A DNA stretch of 64,000 nt from positions 44,155,621-44,219,620 of the forward strand of contig OZ038391.1 in assembly GCA_964036045.1 (NCBI GenBank). Reading direction: 5' to 3'. Position numbers and translations under genes: made by a program. Source of the DNA: Eutreptiella sp. 'Long Island Sound 2002' (lineage: Eukaryota; Euglenozoa; Euglenophyceae; Eutreptiales; Eutreptiaceae). Under the pieces are notes generated by a model. The model saw only the letters and a list, made by a program, of their open reading frames with translations. It had not been told where the DNA came from and searched no databases. This document shows positions 44,053 to 56,032 of the stretch, in pieces (positions within the stretch are counted from its first letter, which is position 1; every line of letters begins with the position of its first letter).

Positions 44053-45965
44053 TGTGTGGTGTTTGTGTTTGGGTCCGGGTTGTGTTTGGGCTCGAGTTTC
44101 GGCTGCGCCCCGCCACTCCTGGCTGGGGTGTTGGGTTGTGTGTGTGTTCTTTTGCCCGCTCCCCTTGTACCCCGCCACTCCTGGCTGGGCCGTGTGGCGT
44201 GGGTGTGTGTTTTGGCTCGGGTTTTGGCTGCGCCCCGCCGATCCTGGCTGGGATGTTGGGGAATGTGTGTGTTCGTGTCCTTGCTCCGCTTGTACCCCGC
44301 CACTCCTGGCCCGGGTGTGCGGAGTGGGTGGGTGTGCTTGGGCTTTGGTTTCGGCTGCGCCCCGCCACTGCTGGTTGGGGTGTTGGGGTGTGTGTGTGTC
44401 CGTGTGCCCGCTCCGCTTGTTCCACGCCACTCCTGGCTGGGCTGTGTGGTGTGTGTGTGTGTGTTTGGGCTCGTGTTTCGGCTGCGCCCCGCAACTCCTG
44501 GCTGGGGTGTTGGGGTGTGTGTGTGTTCCTTTGCCCGCTCTGCTTGTACCCTGCCACTCCTGGCCGGGGTGTGCGGCGTGGGTGTGTGTGCTTTGGCTTG
44601 AGTTTCGGCTGCGCCACGCCACTCCTGGCTGGGCTGTTGGGCTGTGTGTGTGCTCGTGTGCCCGCTCGGCTTGTACCCCGCCACTCCTGGCTGGGGTGTG
44701 TGGTGTGGGTGTGTGTGTTTGGGCTCCGGTCTCGGCTGCGCCCCGCCACTCCTGGCTGGGGTGTTGGGGTGTGTGCGTGTGCTCGTGTGCCCGCTCCGCT
44801 TGTACCCCGCCACTCCTGGCTGGAGTCTGTGGTGTGGGTGTGTGTGTTTGGGCTCAGGTTTCGGCTGCGCCCCGCCACTCCTGGCTGGGGTGTTGGGGTG
44901 TGTGTGTGTGTTGGTGTGCGCGCTCCGCTTGTACCCTGCCACTCCTGGTTGGGGTGTGCGGTGTGGGTCTGTGTTTGGGCTCGGGTTTTGGTTGCGCCCC
45001 GCCACTCCTGCCTGGGGTGTTGCGGTGTGTGTGTGTTCGTGTGCCTGCTGCACTTGTACCCCGGCACTCCTGGCTGGGGTGTTCGGCGTGGGTGTGTGTG
45101 CTTGGGCTTGGGTTTCGGCTGCGCCCTGCCTCTCCTGGCTGGGGTGTTGGGGTGTGTGTGTGTTCGTGTGCCCGCTCCGCTTGTTCCCCGACACTCCTGG
45201 CTGGGATGTGTGGTGTATGTGTGTGTGTTTCGGCTCATGTTTCGGCTGCGCCCCGCCACTCCTGGCTTGGGTGTTGGGGTGTGTGTGTGTTCGCGTGCCC
45301 GCTCCGCTTGTACCCCTCCACTCCTGGCTCGGATGTGCTGTGTGGTTGTGTGTGCTTGGGCTCCGGTCTCGGCTGCGCCTCGCCACTCTTGGCTGGGGTG
45401 TTGGGGTGTGTGTGTGTTTGTGTGCCCGCTCTGCTTGTACCCCGCCACTCCTGGCTGGGGTGTGCGGCTTGGGTGTGTGTGTTTGGGCTCCGGTCTCGGC
45501 TGCGCCCCGCCGCTCTTGGCTGGGGTGTTGGGGTGTGTGTGTGTGTGTTTGCCCGCTCCGCTTTTACCCCGCCACTCCTGGCTGGGTTGGGCGGTGTGGG
45601 TGTGTGTGCTTGGGCTCGGGTTTCAGTTGCGCCCCGCCACTCCGCGCTGGGGTGTGTGTGTGTTCGTGTGCCCGCTCCCCTAGTACCCCGCCACTCCTGG
45701 CTGCAGTGTGCAGCGTGGCTGTGTGTGCTTGGGCTCTGATTTCGTCTACGCCCTGCCACTCCTGGCTGGGGTGTTGGGGTGTGTGTGTGTTTGTGTGCAC
45801 GCTCCGCCTGTACCCCGCCACTCCTGGCTGGGCTGTGTGGTGTGGGTGTGTGTGCTTGGGCTCCGGTTTCCACTGCGCCCCGCAACTCCTGGCTGGGGTG
45901 TTGGGGTGTGTGTGTGTTTGTGTGCGCGCTCCGCTTGTACCCCGCCACTCCTGGCTGGGGTTTGT
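44053..45965 (+). repeat. Array of about 15 units of 128 bp, each with two hairpin motifs
   Basis: CGCCACTCCTGGCTGGGG recurs about every 64 bases; full units repeat at 128-129 bases. Within the motif, GCCA pairs with TGGC and CCCC with GGGG around a CTCC loop with one bulged T. Between motifs lie alternating GTGTGTGT and GGTTTCGGCTGCGCC segments. The three plus frames are all long and open because A is scarce. Confidence 0.92.
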
Positions 45966-48180
45966 GGTGTGTGGGTTGGGTGTTGCCTGCCACCTGTTCC
46001 TGTGCCGTGGTTCGTTGCCTGTTGTGCGCGCTGCCCGGGTCTGCAGCACCCGGTGGCCGTTGTTGCTTGGCACCAGTTCGTGTGCCGTGGTTGTGGCCGG
46101 CAGCGTCCCTCTCTGGCGTGCCTTGTGGCCCCGCATTGATGCGCCGCGCCTCGTCCGGTCCGGTCGCTCTCCGTGCTCCGGTCGGCTTTGCCGACGCCGT
46201 GGTGCCTTTCCCCATCCCGGGGGCTTGCGCCCCCGGTTTTACTGGGCGGCTGGGCGGGGCACATGGAGGCCGGCCGGGAACCGGGCTCTTTGTGCCTGCC
46301 GCTGGCCCCCGCCGAGGCGGGGGCTCTGGGGTCGCTCCGCGTCGTACCCGTTCGGGGCCCCGCGATGGGGTTGTCCCTGGCGGGTCCCTCTGGCGTTGGT
46401 CTTGGGCTGCGTGCGCTGCGGTGGTAGGCGTATGTGGACCCGGTCACTGACGCGTCCGGTCTCCCGTACCGCCCTTCTTTCGACGGGGGACTCCGCCGGT
46501 GCACCGGGGCTATTTCGTGTGGACGGCAACACCTCCCCTTTCGGGTTGGAGGACGCCACGCCCGGGTCGCGCGCTTGTGTGCGTGTGCGTCCTTTCCTTG
46601 GCCGGGTCGGGCAGGCCGGCCTCCCGGGGGCGTTCTGGTGCGTCCTGTGGCCGCTTTTTCCTTGTTCTTTGTTCGACCCCCTCCGGGCTTGGTTCGCCCT
46701 GTTTGCTGTGGTTTTTTTGTTTTCTTTGTGCGCTCCTGTTGTCTCCGGCGTTCCGTGTTTTCCGGCCCGGGTTGCCTTGGGCCTTGGCGTCTTGTTCGCT
46801 CCCCCCCTTTTTTTTCTTTCTTTCCTTTTTTTTTCTTTCCTTTGTGCGCCCCCGTTGTCACCAGCGTTCCGTGTTTTCCGGTCCGGGGTGCCTTGGGCCT
46901 TGGCATCTTGTTCACCCCCCCCTTTTTTTTCTTTCTTTCTTTTTTTTTTGCCGCCCCCCCCCCCTGGTTTTTTTTTCCTCCTTGGTATTTTGTTCCCTGC
47001 GTTTTTTTTTCCGCTGCTCTGTTTGTTGTTTTGTTTTGTTTGTTTTTTTCTTTTTGCCGGTTTTGCGGTGCGGTGTCGGTTTGTGTGTTTGTGGCTGTGG
47101 GGTGTGCTGGTGTGTGGTGCTGTTGGCGCTGCGGTCTGTGGTGCCTTGTGTGTTTTGCCTGGCGCTGCGTGGCGTGCTTGTGCTTGGCTGGGGTTTCGTG
47201 CCTTGCTGTCCGGCGCGGTGTTGCGCTTGGTCTTGTTGGGCTGTTTTTGTTGTGTTCCGCTGTCGCGTGCTGCTGTGTTCTCTGCTGAATTTTTTTGTTT
47301 TGCGTTGTTCCGTGCCTTTCCGTGGTGGTCCCTCCTGTTTTGGTCTGTGTGGTGCTCCACCATGGTGCGTCTTGCTGTTTGGCGTGGCCCTGTCGCGTTG
47401 CGTTCTTGTGCTGGCTTCTGTTGCGCTGTGCCGTTTGGTGCTCTGCCGTGCCGTGGTGTGTTTCTTCGTTCTGTGCTGTGTTGTTTGTTTCGTTGCGGTG
47501 CTTGGGTCGCGTCTTGCCTCGTCTGCTGCTGTGGCGTGTTGTTGTGCCTTGTCTGTCCTTGGGCGCGGTCCTGTGGTCCGTGAGCTGTCGTTCCTTGTGC
47601 CGTGTTTCTGGGTGCCTTCTTTTCGTGGCGCCTCCTGTGTGGTGCTGTGTTGGTGTGCCTGTGTCGTTGCTCTCTGTGCGGTGCTCTCTCGCCCCTCTGG
47701 CGCTGGCTGGTGTTGTGTGTTGTTGCCTGTTGTGTTCGGGTGTGTGCTGTTGGGCTTGGCTGTCCTCTGTTGTCTCTCAATGGCTCCCGGTGTCGTGTTT
47801 CGGTGGTGCTGTCCCTGTCTGGCCTTGTGGCTTGCCGCCCTGTGGTTTGGTGTGGTGTGTCTTGGTGGTCCGCTCCGCTGTGTTGTGTTCTGTGGTGCTG
47901 TGCTGTCCTGTGGTGGTGTGCTGTCGTGCTCTGCTGTCTGTTTGCGTCGTTGCCTGTCCCTGTTGTTTGTTTGCTGCCGCTGCGCTTTCTGCTGTGTGTG
48001 TGCTGGTGTGCTTCCCTGTGGTTGGTCGGCTTGTTGTGGCGCCCTGCTCCCCTGTGTTGTGTCCTGTGGTGCTGTGCTGTCGTGTGGTGCTGCGCTGTTG
48101 TGTTCTGGTGTCTTTTTGCGGTGCTGTGTGTGCTTGCTGTCGCTTTTTTCCTTTGAAACCACTGCAAAACCCGTTAACAA

Positions 48181-48965
48181 AGTTTTTTCTTGAAATAAAA
48201 TAAAATCATACACTACCCAACACACCCGCGAGCAACAAGAGCATGTACGTTCTGCTGACTCAAGTGTCACCCGTCGTTGGCGGCGCTGGCGGCGATGCTC
48301 TGGTGTTTGTGGGCTCGTACTTGAGTAGGTCGTTGTCCAAGTTGTTGGCGTTCATTGCTAGAGGTTTACCGCTTTCCCCCAGGGCCGCCGCCTGAGCTGC
48401 AGGGCAAGGGGATTGATGGGTACAAGGGTGGGGAGGGAGGCACATGGAGAAGAATAAGGAAAAGGCAACAGGGTGGAACGCGAGGGGTCGTGGCGAGCTA
48501 CAAAAATATTTCGAGTTTTACGCGCTGCTCGCGACGCGTTTTTCTTTGCGCCTATGGCTAGTTAGACTACGAGAGGGACGGTGTTATGCTCCTACGACGG
48601 TTACGGTGCTTACGGCTTTAGGTATTCACCTATTTCAGGTTCAAAAGTTTTCCGTCACGTTTTTACGCGTTTTGCAGCGCGCTTTTTGGCCTAAGCGGTT
48701 TTTATGCTAATTAGCTTTTTTTTCAGCTATTCAGAAGGTTTTTTGGTGTTGTTTTACCCTACTTTTATTTTGCATTCTGGCGAGATGCCAGCGCACGCAA
48801 CAACAGCCCCAGGATGCCCTTCTACTGCCGATTAACCTGCGCTGAACTACACGCTCGTATGCAGCCCATAGTGGACTCCTGTGGCTCTCACGCCGGCAAA
48901 CAGAGCAACTCACGTGACCGGGGACTGGTCTCCAGTCTGCCTATACCCTACTGTGCTAATCTCTG
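48181..48965. other. Unassigned region
   Basis: No gene was recognised up to about 48820. From there the sequence shows fragments of the integrase N-terminal region of the following gypsy relic, with several stops. Confidence 0.5.
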
Positions 48966-50037
48966 TTGTACGTGGATTTTATCCACAGTTTGTCTAAGTT
49001 TGGTGGTTATGACAGTTGTCTCGTAGTCACCTCTAGCCTGAAACGTTTTACCCGTGCGTTTCCCTGCAACAAAAAGATCACAGGTGAACAGACTGTGAAC
49101 ATTTTGGTTGAACGATGGTTGGAACACTATGGGGCACCTGCGGAGGCGCACTCTGACCAAGACATTCATATCTGGAGTGACACTAGATGGTGCAAGCGAG
49201 TACTAGACGCTCTGAGCGTCCATGTGACCACACGTGTGCCCTACACTCACACTTCTAACCCTGTGTGCGAGAGACAGAACCGTGTCGTGGAGTAAAACCT
49301 GAGGATTCTGATGAAACTGGAGCGTATCAAAGATTGGGTAAGCTTGTTACCCTGGGCTGTCCTAACCAAAAACTCTCAGGAGAGTTCCTCAACTAGCTAT
49401 ACCCTCCGCGAGCTGTTCCATCGGGGGGGTCCTGGGTGGTTCTTCAACACCCCTTTTCCACATGACTACAAGAGCCCCGTAAGGGACTGGCTCGACGAGG
49501 CAGGACCTGGCTAACCTGGCTAGAGCTAACCTCAAACTCGTTCGAGAACGTGAGTTAACTAGGCGTAAGCGCACGAGATGTCCTGCCAGTTTCAGGGTAG
49601 GGGACCTGGTGCTGCTACACCACTCACAACTGCCCACGTGGCCCCGCCACTGTTTGCAGGACCCTTTCATTGGGCCTTACCGCATTATAAAGATAGATGG
49701 ATCCAAGATCCATGTGAGGTGCAGTCCCCGCCTAGGTGGAGAGCTGCTGTGTGCACCTGAACAGCTGATACATTACCACTCGCCAGAGGAACTGTCCTAG
49801 GATGAGTGGCGTCTGTCTGAAAGAGAGGTCGAGGTTATCGACCTGGAGAACGCGTCGAACCCTGAGGAGGAAGAGGAACTCGAAGAAATGACTGCCGATG
49901 AGATGGCAGTCAATGGCTACTACGTGGTTGCAGGTATTGCACGCCACGAGTATAAACAGGTCTGGAAATTCATTACCCCGTGGGACGGATATGGGCTATC
50001 CGAGGCAACCTGGGAGCCCATGTCAGCCATTTACACA
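48966..50037 (+). pseudogene. Gypsy-2 relic: integrase core to chromodomain
   Basis: Plus-strand remnant of a second Ty3/gypsy family. Integrase core residues are visible: YVDFIHSLSKFGGYDS (first Asp), AEAHSDQDIHIW (second Asp) and NPVCERQNRVVE (Glu). TAA at 49293 is followed in frame by NLRILMKLERIKDWV. The C-terminal GPY region reads LLHHSQLPTWPRHCL and FIGPYRIIKIDGSKIHVRC. After TAG at 49800 comes an acidic stretch and a chromodomain-like EYKQVWKFITPWDGYGLSE with ATWEPMSA. It is cut at about 50037 by element H copy B and continues at 51275. Confidence 0.85.
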
Positions 50038-51274
50038 GGTAGGTAGGTACGTAGGTGCACTCGGGCGTGGAGGTCCGCCCCGTTTTTTCCGCTGGCGTTG
50101 CCGCTGTGACAAATAGGAAGAGGCTCCGCGCTTGAAGAGGGGAGGCGACTTACATCCCGCTAGACCTGACTGGTGGGCCCCAACAAAGTGGCCCCGGGCA
50201 TCACCGGGAGGGCTGGTCGCCGTCAGCGTGACCTTCTTGTGACGCCGGGAGGGTGTGTTCCCGTGCTTGCACACGTCCCCTCCTTCGGGCGGAACCCTAG
50301 GGGTTCACCGGACTTCCTGGCGTATCCCGTTCCCAAGGCATGCATGCATGTTCTTGGTACTGGGGTCCCGAGGTGCTTGGGTGTTGCACGCTCCACCTGG
50401 AGTCCCAAAGCAGCGCAGGCCCTAGGATGCAGCTTTACCCCCGGTCTCCTGAACTCGTTTGGCCGGGTCACCTGCATGGCACGGGCTGCCTCAGTGCGCG
50501 GGCTATGGATATGGGTTTCCTACTGTTGTGTTGTGCTTGTGTTTGGGTCTGCGTTGCGCTTTGACCCCGCCAGTCCTGGCCGGGGTCCAGGGTGTGTGTG
50601 TGTGGGCCCAGGTTTCGGCTTTGCCCCGCCATTCCTGGCTGGGGTTCGTGGTGGGTGCGTTTGGGGTTTGGTTCTGTGGTGGCCCTGCCATTCCTCGCTG
50701 GGGTCTAGGGTGTGTGTGTTTCGTTACGGGTTTTAGCTGCGCTCCGCCATTCCTGGCTGGGGTTTGTGGTGTGTGCGTGTGGATTCGGGTTTTACGTGCT
50801 CGCTGCTATTTCTGGCTGGGTTGTTGGGGGATGTGCTCTTTTGCGCGCGCCCCGTCCGTTCCCCGCCACCCCCTGGTCGGGCCTCCTGTAGCGTGGGATT
50901 GTGTGGGGGTTGCCGTGGGCGGGGTTTCTCCCCCCCCCTCTTTTTTTCATTTTTCTCGGTCTGGCTGCGCGGGGGGGGGGGTTCTGTGGGTGTGGTTCTC
51001 GGCCCTGTTGTGTTCTGGCTCTCTGGTGGTCGCCGTCGCCTGTCTTGGTCCTGGGCCCCTTGGTCTCCGCCCCCCTGCCCCCTTTCGTCTGGGTTTCGTC
51101 TTTTTTTTCTCCGTGTCCGTGTGGCCGGCGGCCCGCAACTTCTCCGGTTGGGTGTGCGCCGGCGTGTCCGGGGTGTTGTTTTCTCCATGCCTTCGGCGGC
51201 CGTGTGGTCGTGGTGGGCCACTGCTTTTGGGTGGGCGTCGCCGGGCTGGGCGGGGTGGTCCCCCGGACCAGCCA
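50038..51274. mobile_element. Hairpin-array element H, copy B (inserted in gypsy-2)
   Basis: Begins with an AGGTAGGTAGGTACGTAGG microsatellite, then the conserved leader (50092-50531). A few diverged hairpin motifs follow (CCAGTCCTGGCCGGGG and CCATTCCTGGCTGGGG near 50570-50765), and then a G/T/C-rich tract. It separates ATWEPMSA (left) from SINPIFRSHLVEN (right) of one gypsy frame. Confidence 0.75.
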
Positions 51275-51526
51275 GATAGGAGTATCAACCCCATCTTTCG
51301 TTCCCACCTCGTTGAGAACCACGAGAGACAGCTACTAACCCGCGTTGAGACTCTGTCCCAGCGTAAGAAGAAAATCAAATCTCCTTGTGCCTATCTCTTT
51401 ATTGTGCCTAATGCAATACCCTGGGCATCAGACCCATATACCTATTTGATAGCCCTGCCTTAAGCACTCTAGCACCCGTGGGATTGAGGGGATGCATAGT
51501 GCGTAAACACCCCTCCCTTAAGCACA
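51275..51526 (+). pseudogene. Gypsy-2 relic, C-terminal end of pol and 3' flank
   Basis: Contains SINPIFRSHLVENHERQLLT and RVETLSQRKKK, a basic coiled tail, followed by IPWASDPYTYLIALP and a stop near 51461. The last 60 bases resemble the beginning of element E at 53151 and 56033 (CCCTGGGCATCCGACCCACA), linking the two families. Confidence 0.65.
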
Positions 51527-53150
51527 GGTAGGTAGGTAGGTAGGTGCATTCCGTCGTGGAGAGGCGCCCCATGGTTCCCCCTGGCGTCGCTTCTGTGACG
51601 AACAGGAAGAGGCTCCGCGCGTGAAGAGGGGAGGCGGCTTACATCCCACTAGACCTGACTGTTGGCCCCCAACAAAGCGGCCCCGGGCTACACCGGGAGG
51701 GCTGATCGCCGCCAGCGTGACGTGCTTGTCTCGCCGGGAGGGTGTGCCCCCGTGCTTGTGCACGTCCCCTCCTTTGGGCGGAACCCTAGGGGTTCACCGG
51801 ACTTCCTGGCGTAACCCATTCCCAAGGCATGCATGCATGTTCTTGGTACTAGGGTTCCGAGGCGCTTGGGTGTCGCACGCTCCGCCTCGAGTCCCAAAGC
51901 AGCGCTGGCCTTAGGATGCAGCCTTACCCCCGGTCTCCGGATCTCGTTTGGCCGGGTCACCTGCATGGCGCGGGCTGCCTCAGTGCCCGGGCTGTGGGCA
52001 CTGGGTTTCCTACTGTTGGCTTGCGTTTGTGGTTGGGTCCGGTTGGCTGTTGGGTGTGGGTTTTGTTTACCCCTGCCCGTCGTGGCTGGGGTCTTCGGTG
52101 GGTGTGTTTGGGCTCGGTTTGTGGTGTTGTCCCTCTTTTGCCGGCTGTTTGTGGTGTTCGTGGTTGGGCTTTGGTGTCGGCCCGCTTTCGGGACGTGTGT
52201 GGTTTCGTGCGCGTTTCCCTTGCCCCCCGCCGTTTCCGGTTCCGGTGTGCGGTGTGGGCGTGCGTGCTGGGCCCGGGTCTCGGCTGTGCCCCGCCCTTCT
52301 TGGCTGGGTTGTCGGGGTGTGTTTTTTGCGCTTTTTTTTTCTTTATTTTTTCTTCCGGTTGCTGGGTGTCCCTGTCCCGGGCCTTGTGGTCTCTCCCCCC
52401 GTCTCCTTTCTTTCGGGCTGGGCTGCTGGCTTTTTTTTTTTTTTGGTTGGTGTCTGCTTGTTGTGGTGCCCCTTTTCCCGTTGGGCCGCTGTTCCTGGCT
52501 TGGTGTTGCCGGTTTTGGCTGGGTGGTCCCCCCGTGCCTCTTTGGGGGTCCTGTCTTCGGTGCCCTCTGGGCGGGGGGTTTGGCCACCTTCTGTGTTGTT
52601 GGCGGGCGGTTTGGTGGCTGTGGGCTGTTTCCGCGCGGCCCCCCCCTCCCCCGCCCCCCCCTTTTTTTTTTCGGGGGGGGGGGGCGGCCTGGCTGTTCCT
52701 CTCTTTGCCTTCCCTCGGCTGGCGCTTGCTCTGTGGCTGGTGTGTGGTGTGGTTGGTCCCTCGCCACTCCTGGCGGAGGTTCCTGTGTGCTACTCCCCGC
52801 CACTCCTGGCTGGGTTTCGCTGCCGGTGGTGGTGGGCGGTCCCCGCCACTCCTGGCTGGGGTCCGCTGGCGGCGCTGGTGTGTGGTGTGTGGTGTGTGGC
52901 GGTGGTGTGTTGGTGGGGTTGTGGCTTGGTGTGGTGTGGTTGGTCCCTCGCCACTCCTGGCGGAGGTTCCTGTGTGCTACTCCCCTCCACTCCTGGCTGG
53001 GTTTCGCTGCCGCTGGTGGTGGGCGGTCCCCGCCACTCCTGGCTGGGGTCCGTTGGCGGCGTTGCTGTGTGGTGCGTGGTGTGTGGCGGTGGTGTGTTGG
53101 TGGGGTTGTGGCTGGTGTGTGGTGTGGTTGGTCCCTCGCCACTCGCCGAC
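51527..53150. mobile_element. Hairpin-array element H, copy C
   Basis: Starts at a GGTA microsatellite (GGTAGGTAGGTAGGTAGG), with the leader at 51580-52016. Hairpin motifs reappear as an array at 52750-53140 (CCGCCACTCCTGGC five or more times). The middle part is rich in G, T and C with T-runs. It ends where element E sequence begins. Confidence 0.75.
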
Positions 53151-54372
53151 CCACATACCCATTTGACAGCCCTCCCTTAAGCACAGAATCCAGTGGGGTA
53201 AAAGAGTCAGAAACAGGAAACAGAAGCGCAAACAGACAGAGCACGCCCGCGCTGACAGGAAGCACGCGCACGGAGACAGGACAGAGATTGCGTCGTCGTT
53301 TCACAGGACAATAGCACATGTAAGACACGTTAGAAAGATTACATTTTTATTGTAGAAAAATGCTGAGTGTCATGTATATTTTTCGGCATGCATAGTTTAG
53401 GTTGTGTTTGGCAGCCACGCAGTACTTCGTTGTGCAGGCATGCTAAATGAACACTCTGTTCATTTCTTATAATCATGAATGATTCTCCTCATGCTCGCGT
53501 TGTGGGATACTCAGAATGGTGGTTGGAAGTATGACGGAACTTTGGGAAAGTGGATTTTGAAAAACTAAGAGAGTTCATGGAGGGCGAACAAGAAACCAAA
53601 TATACCCCAACAGTATATTTACATTCATTTAGCTTTGAGAAGGACGCAAGGCGACGGAGAATGAGTGATCATGGCAGAGCCGAGAGCATCCATCAGGATG
53701 CGCCGAAGGAGGATTTTGCGGTGACAGCCCAGAAGGGGAAGAAGGAGCCACCAGAGTACAGGGACGTTGAAGACAGCCTACGGGAGGCCGTTGTGGAGAT
53801 GCTGATTGCGAGAAAGGCGCAGGCACGAGTGGGCATTCTTCAAGGACAACCCGTAACAGCAGCAGGACAGGAGCTTATGGCCATGTCTGACAGGCGCCGG
53901 CAAATGTTGGAAGATCGCGACAAGTTCTTGAAGGATAATCCACGCACACAAGCGTGCTGCCAATACGACTGCAGGCAGCGCACCAGGTATCACAGTGACA
54001 TGACGTTCGTGCATGGAGGTGTGCTGAGGTGCATGGTGACACGAGTGGCATTGATCATCGCCGAAGATAAGGAGTCAGCCAGCAGTGGCCAGCAAACGAC
54101 AAGGAGAGTGGCGACGCTGGTGGAATTGAAAAGCGAACATCATCGCCGACGAGAGTGGTATGATTGGCACGGGAAAGACAAGCCGCGTGTTGCGGCACAT
54201 GTATTTCGTCAGTTTGAATTGCAACAGCACCAAATCGAGGCGTGGGAGAAGGAGGAAGACAAAAAAAAAGGAACTGCAGCGGAGCGCCGGTGAACACCAA
54301 GAACGTGACAAGTCAATGGCGCACAAGTCGCTGCTCAAGGAGGTGACAGCAAGCCCCTGTCAAGGCCATGAA
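53151..54372 (+). repeat. Element E, copy 1
   Basis: Closely matches 56033-57261. It includes a conserved 5' flank (GTAAAAGAGTCAGAAACAGG), a T-rich run before the gene, and the unknown protein gene. Confidence 0.92.
53475..54293 (+). pseudogene. Element E unknown protein, copy 1
   Basis: The ancestral start is probably ATG 53475 (MNDSPHARVVGYSEWWLEV), after which a TGA replaces the CGA found in copy 2. The frame then reopens at 53550 and continues 247 codons. Features: VDFEKLREFMEGE, YLHSFSFEKDARR, QKGKKEPPEYRDVEDSL, LQGQPVTAAGQELMAMSDRR, CCQYDCRQRTRYHSDMTFVH and HVFRQFELQQHQIEAWEKEE. A run of nine A's before the stop shifts the C-terminus relative to copy 2. It is charged and helical, with a Cys/His patch that could bind metal. 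The family was not recognised. Confidence 0.5.
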
Positions 54373-56032
54373 CACGAAGCCGGACATTCCTGGGAGGCAA
54401 GTACAAGTGTGGAGCGGGTTGAACGTGTGGGAGTTCGTGACGCTGCCGCTGGGGACAATCGACCAATATCCAGAGGGTGAAAAGATCAAGGAGTGCGCCG
54501 TACAAAGGCAAAACGCCAGCGCCGAAGACTACAAGAAAGGAGTTCGTCAGGAACTGAACGTTGGTAATGCTACATGCCCTGTGCAGCCTATTTATTCCCA
54601 CTTGCACGGCTGTCTCAGCTTGTGCTGACAGCTTTGTTCTCTTCCTTTGCGTATTCTACAATCTGAACATACACCGAGTGGGGAGCCACATGGCAGGCCA
54701 CGAAACCACGCGGTTATATGATTCTAGCCTGCTCAGGAAGGGCAGATGGCTTGCCACGGCGCCTGAGCCGGCAGGAGGGGTTGGAACACATACACATGCT
54801 GGACAGAATTGCCACAGAGGGGGCCGGGAAGCCCCCTTTCCTTGGGCAGGCCTCCGCCACGGTTTTTATTGATGCGGACCAGATGGGGCAGGGGATTGCC
54901 AAAACAGCCCTGGGATCGTACAAGCATCGACCCCTTGGCTGGGAAATGGGAATGTGGCTGTAGAGGCCATTCCATTTTTTTTACGCCGGAGAAACCCCAG
55001 AAGGGGCGAGTAACGTCAGTAGCAGACACAAGCCCAGGGTCACGGCAAGCAGCGCTTGGGTTTCCCCTTGGTGTCAAGGGAGGGCAGAATTCCCCTCCAG
55101 GATCCCCAGACACAAGGGGGTAAGGCCAGAACCCAGGACAGCGGACTGTGTGCATAGCATGGCGATCAGCCACCAGGGAAGCTTTAATTCCACAGCTACA
55201 GGGGACTTCGCAGCTCAGCTTTTTTGCACCTACGTCAACATACAACTCTTGCTGACAGGAAGATGCCCCCCTCCACACAGTGAAGAGTCAGATGGCATGC
55301 CACGGCATTGCTATTGGGAGTCGTGCTGCACAGCACTGGGGATGGTGACCAGAGACCCAACCGCATACATGTACGAGCTAGTCTGGGCATTACTGGACTT
55401 TAAGTCCTGCGTCGCGCCAGGTTTTCCTGCTTTGTCAGCGGCGGAAAACACTAAAGCATCCCAGGCAGCACAGAACACTGCACGTTCTGCGGAGGGCCTT
55501 GCACTATGCCCATTACCTTGTTGTTGTAGCCTTTTTGACCAAGTTGCATGTCAAGGAACAGCGATACCCGTACCGAAACTCAGGGCACACTGGGTTTGGT
55601 ATATCAGCATGAAGAGCGGTGCACTGCAATTTCTTCTGAAAGGCAGGGTTCATCTTTCTCCTTGTACTGCTGCCTCGTGCAAGGGTGCTGTTTGCAGGCT
55701 GTCCGTTGTATGTAATTCTTGTTTTTTTTTGTTTTGTCAGCAACTACGAAATTGCTGACTGTCGCGAGCTTTGTGCAGGTGGCCCATGCTACGTTTTTTG
55801 GGACCACAATGTAGTAGATAACATGTCAATAGTAAACAGTATAGAGAAAACCAAACTCAGTGGGGTAATTTACAGAGACATAAGGCCCATGAAGCACCAC
55901 AAAGAGTTTGGGGTTGGTACGGTAAATGAGACAGATGCCAGGGTATCAGTTTGTATTTCAAACATTTCAGGCGTCTACAGTTGGTGCCCCCATGAAGCCT
56001 TTTGGGAAGGGAGTCCGATACCCTGGGCATCC
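54373..56032. other. Unassigned region between the two element E copies
   Basis: No recognisable gene. Open frames at 54368-54628 and 55150-55758 on plus have no detectable family signature, and they lack the duplication that supports the E protein. Confidence 0.5.

Larger units (their letters stand above)
43614..48180. mobile_element. Hairpin-array element H, copy A
   Basis: Starts with the conserved leader (43617-44052), followed by a 128-bp array (44053-45965) and then a long tract nearly free of A on plus (45966-48160). Tandem duplication of about 118 bases occurs at 46720-46930 (GCGTTCCGTGTTTTCCGG twice). No transposase or RT was recognised, so this is either a non-autonomous element or a satellite-bearing repeat. 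Copies B and C share the leader and the hairpin motif. Confidence 0.55.

Noticed and set aside
44644-47583. 979-codon open frame on plus, and overlapping frames over 500 codons
   Set aside because: All plus frames are open because the strand has hardly any A. The peptide is a Cys/Val/Trp repeat reflecting the 128-bp array.
46239-48270. Long minus-strand frames rich in His, Thr, Gln and Arg
   Set aside because: Same composition effect on the T-poor strand; no domain and no conservation.
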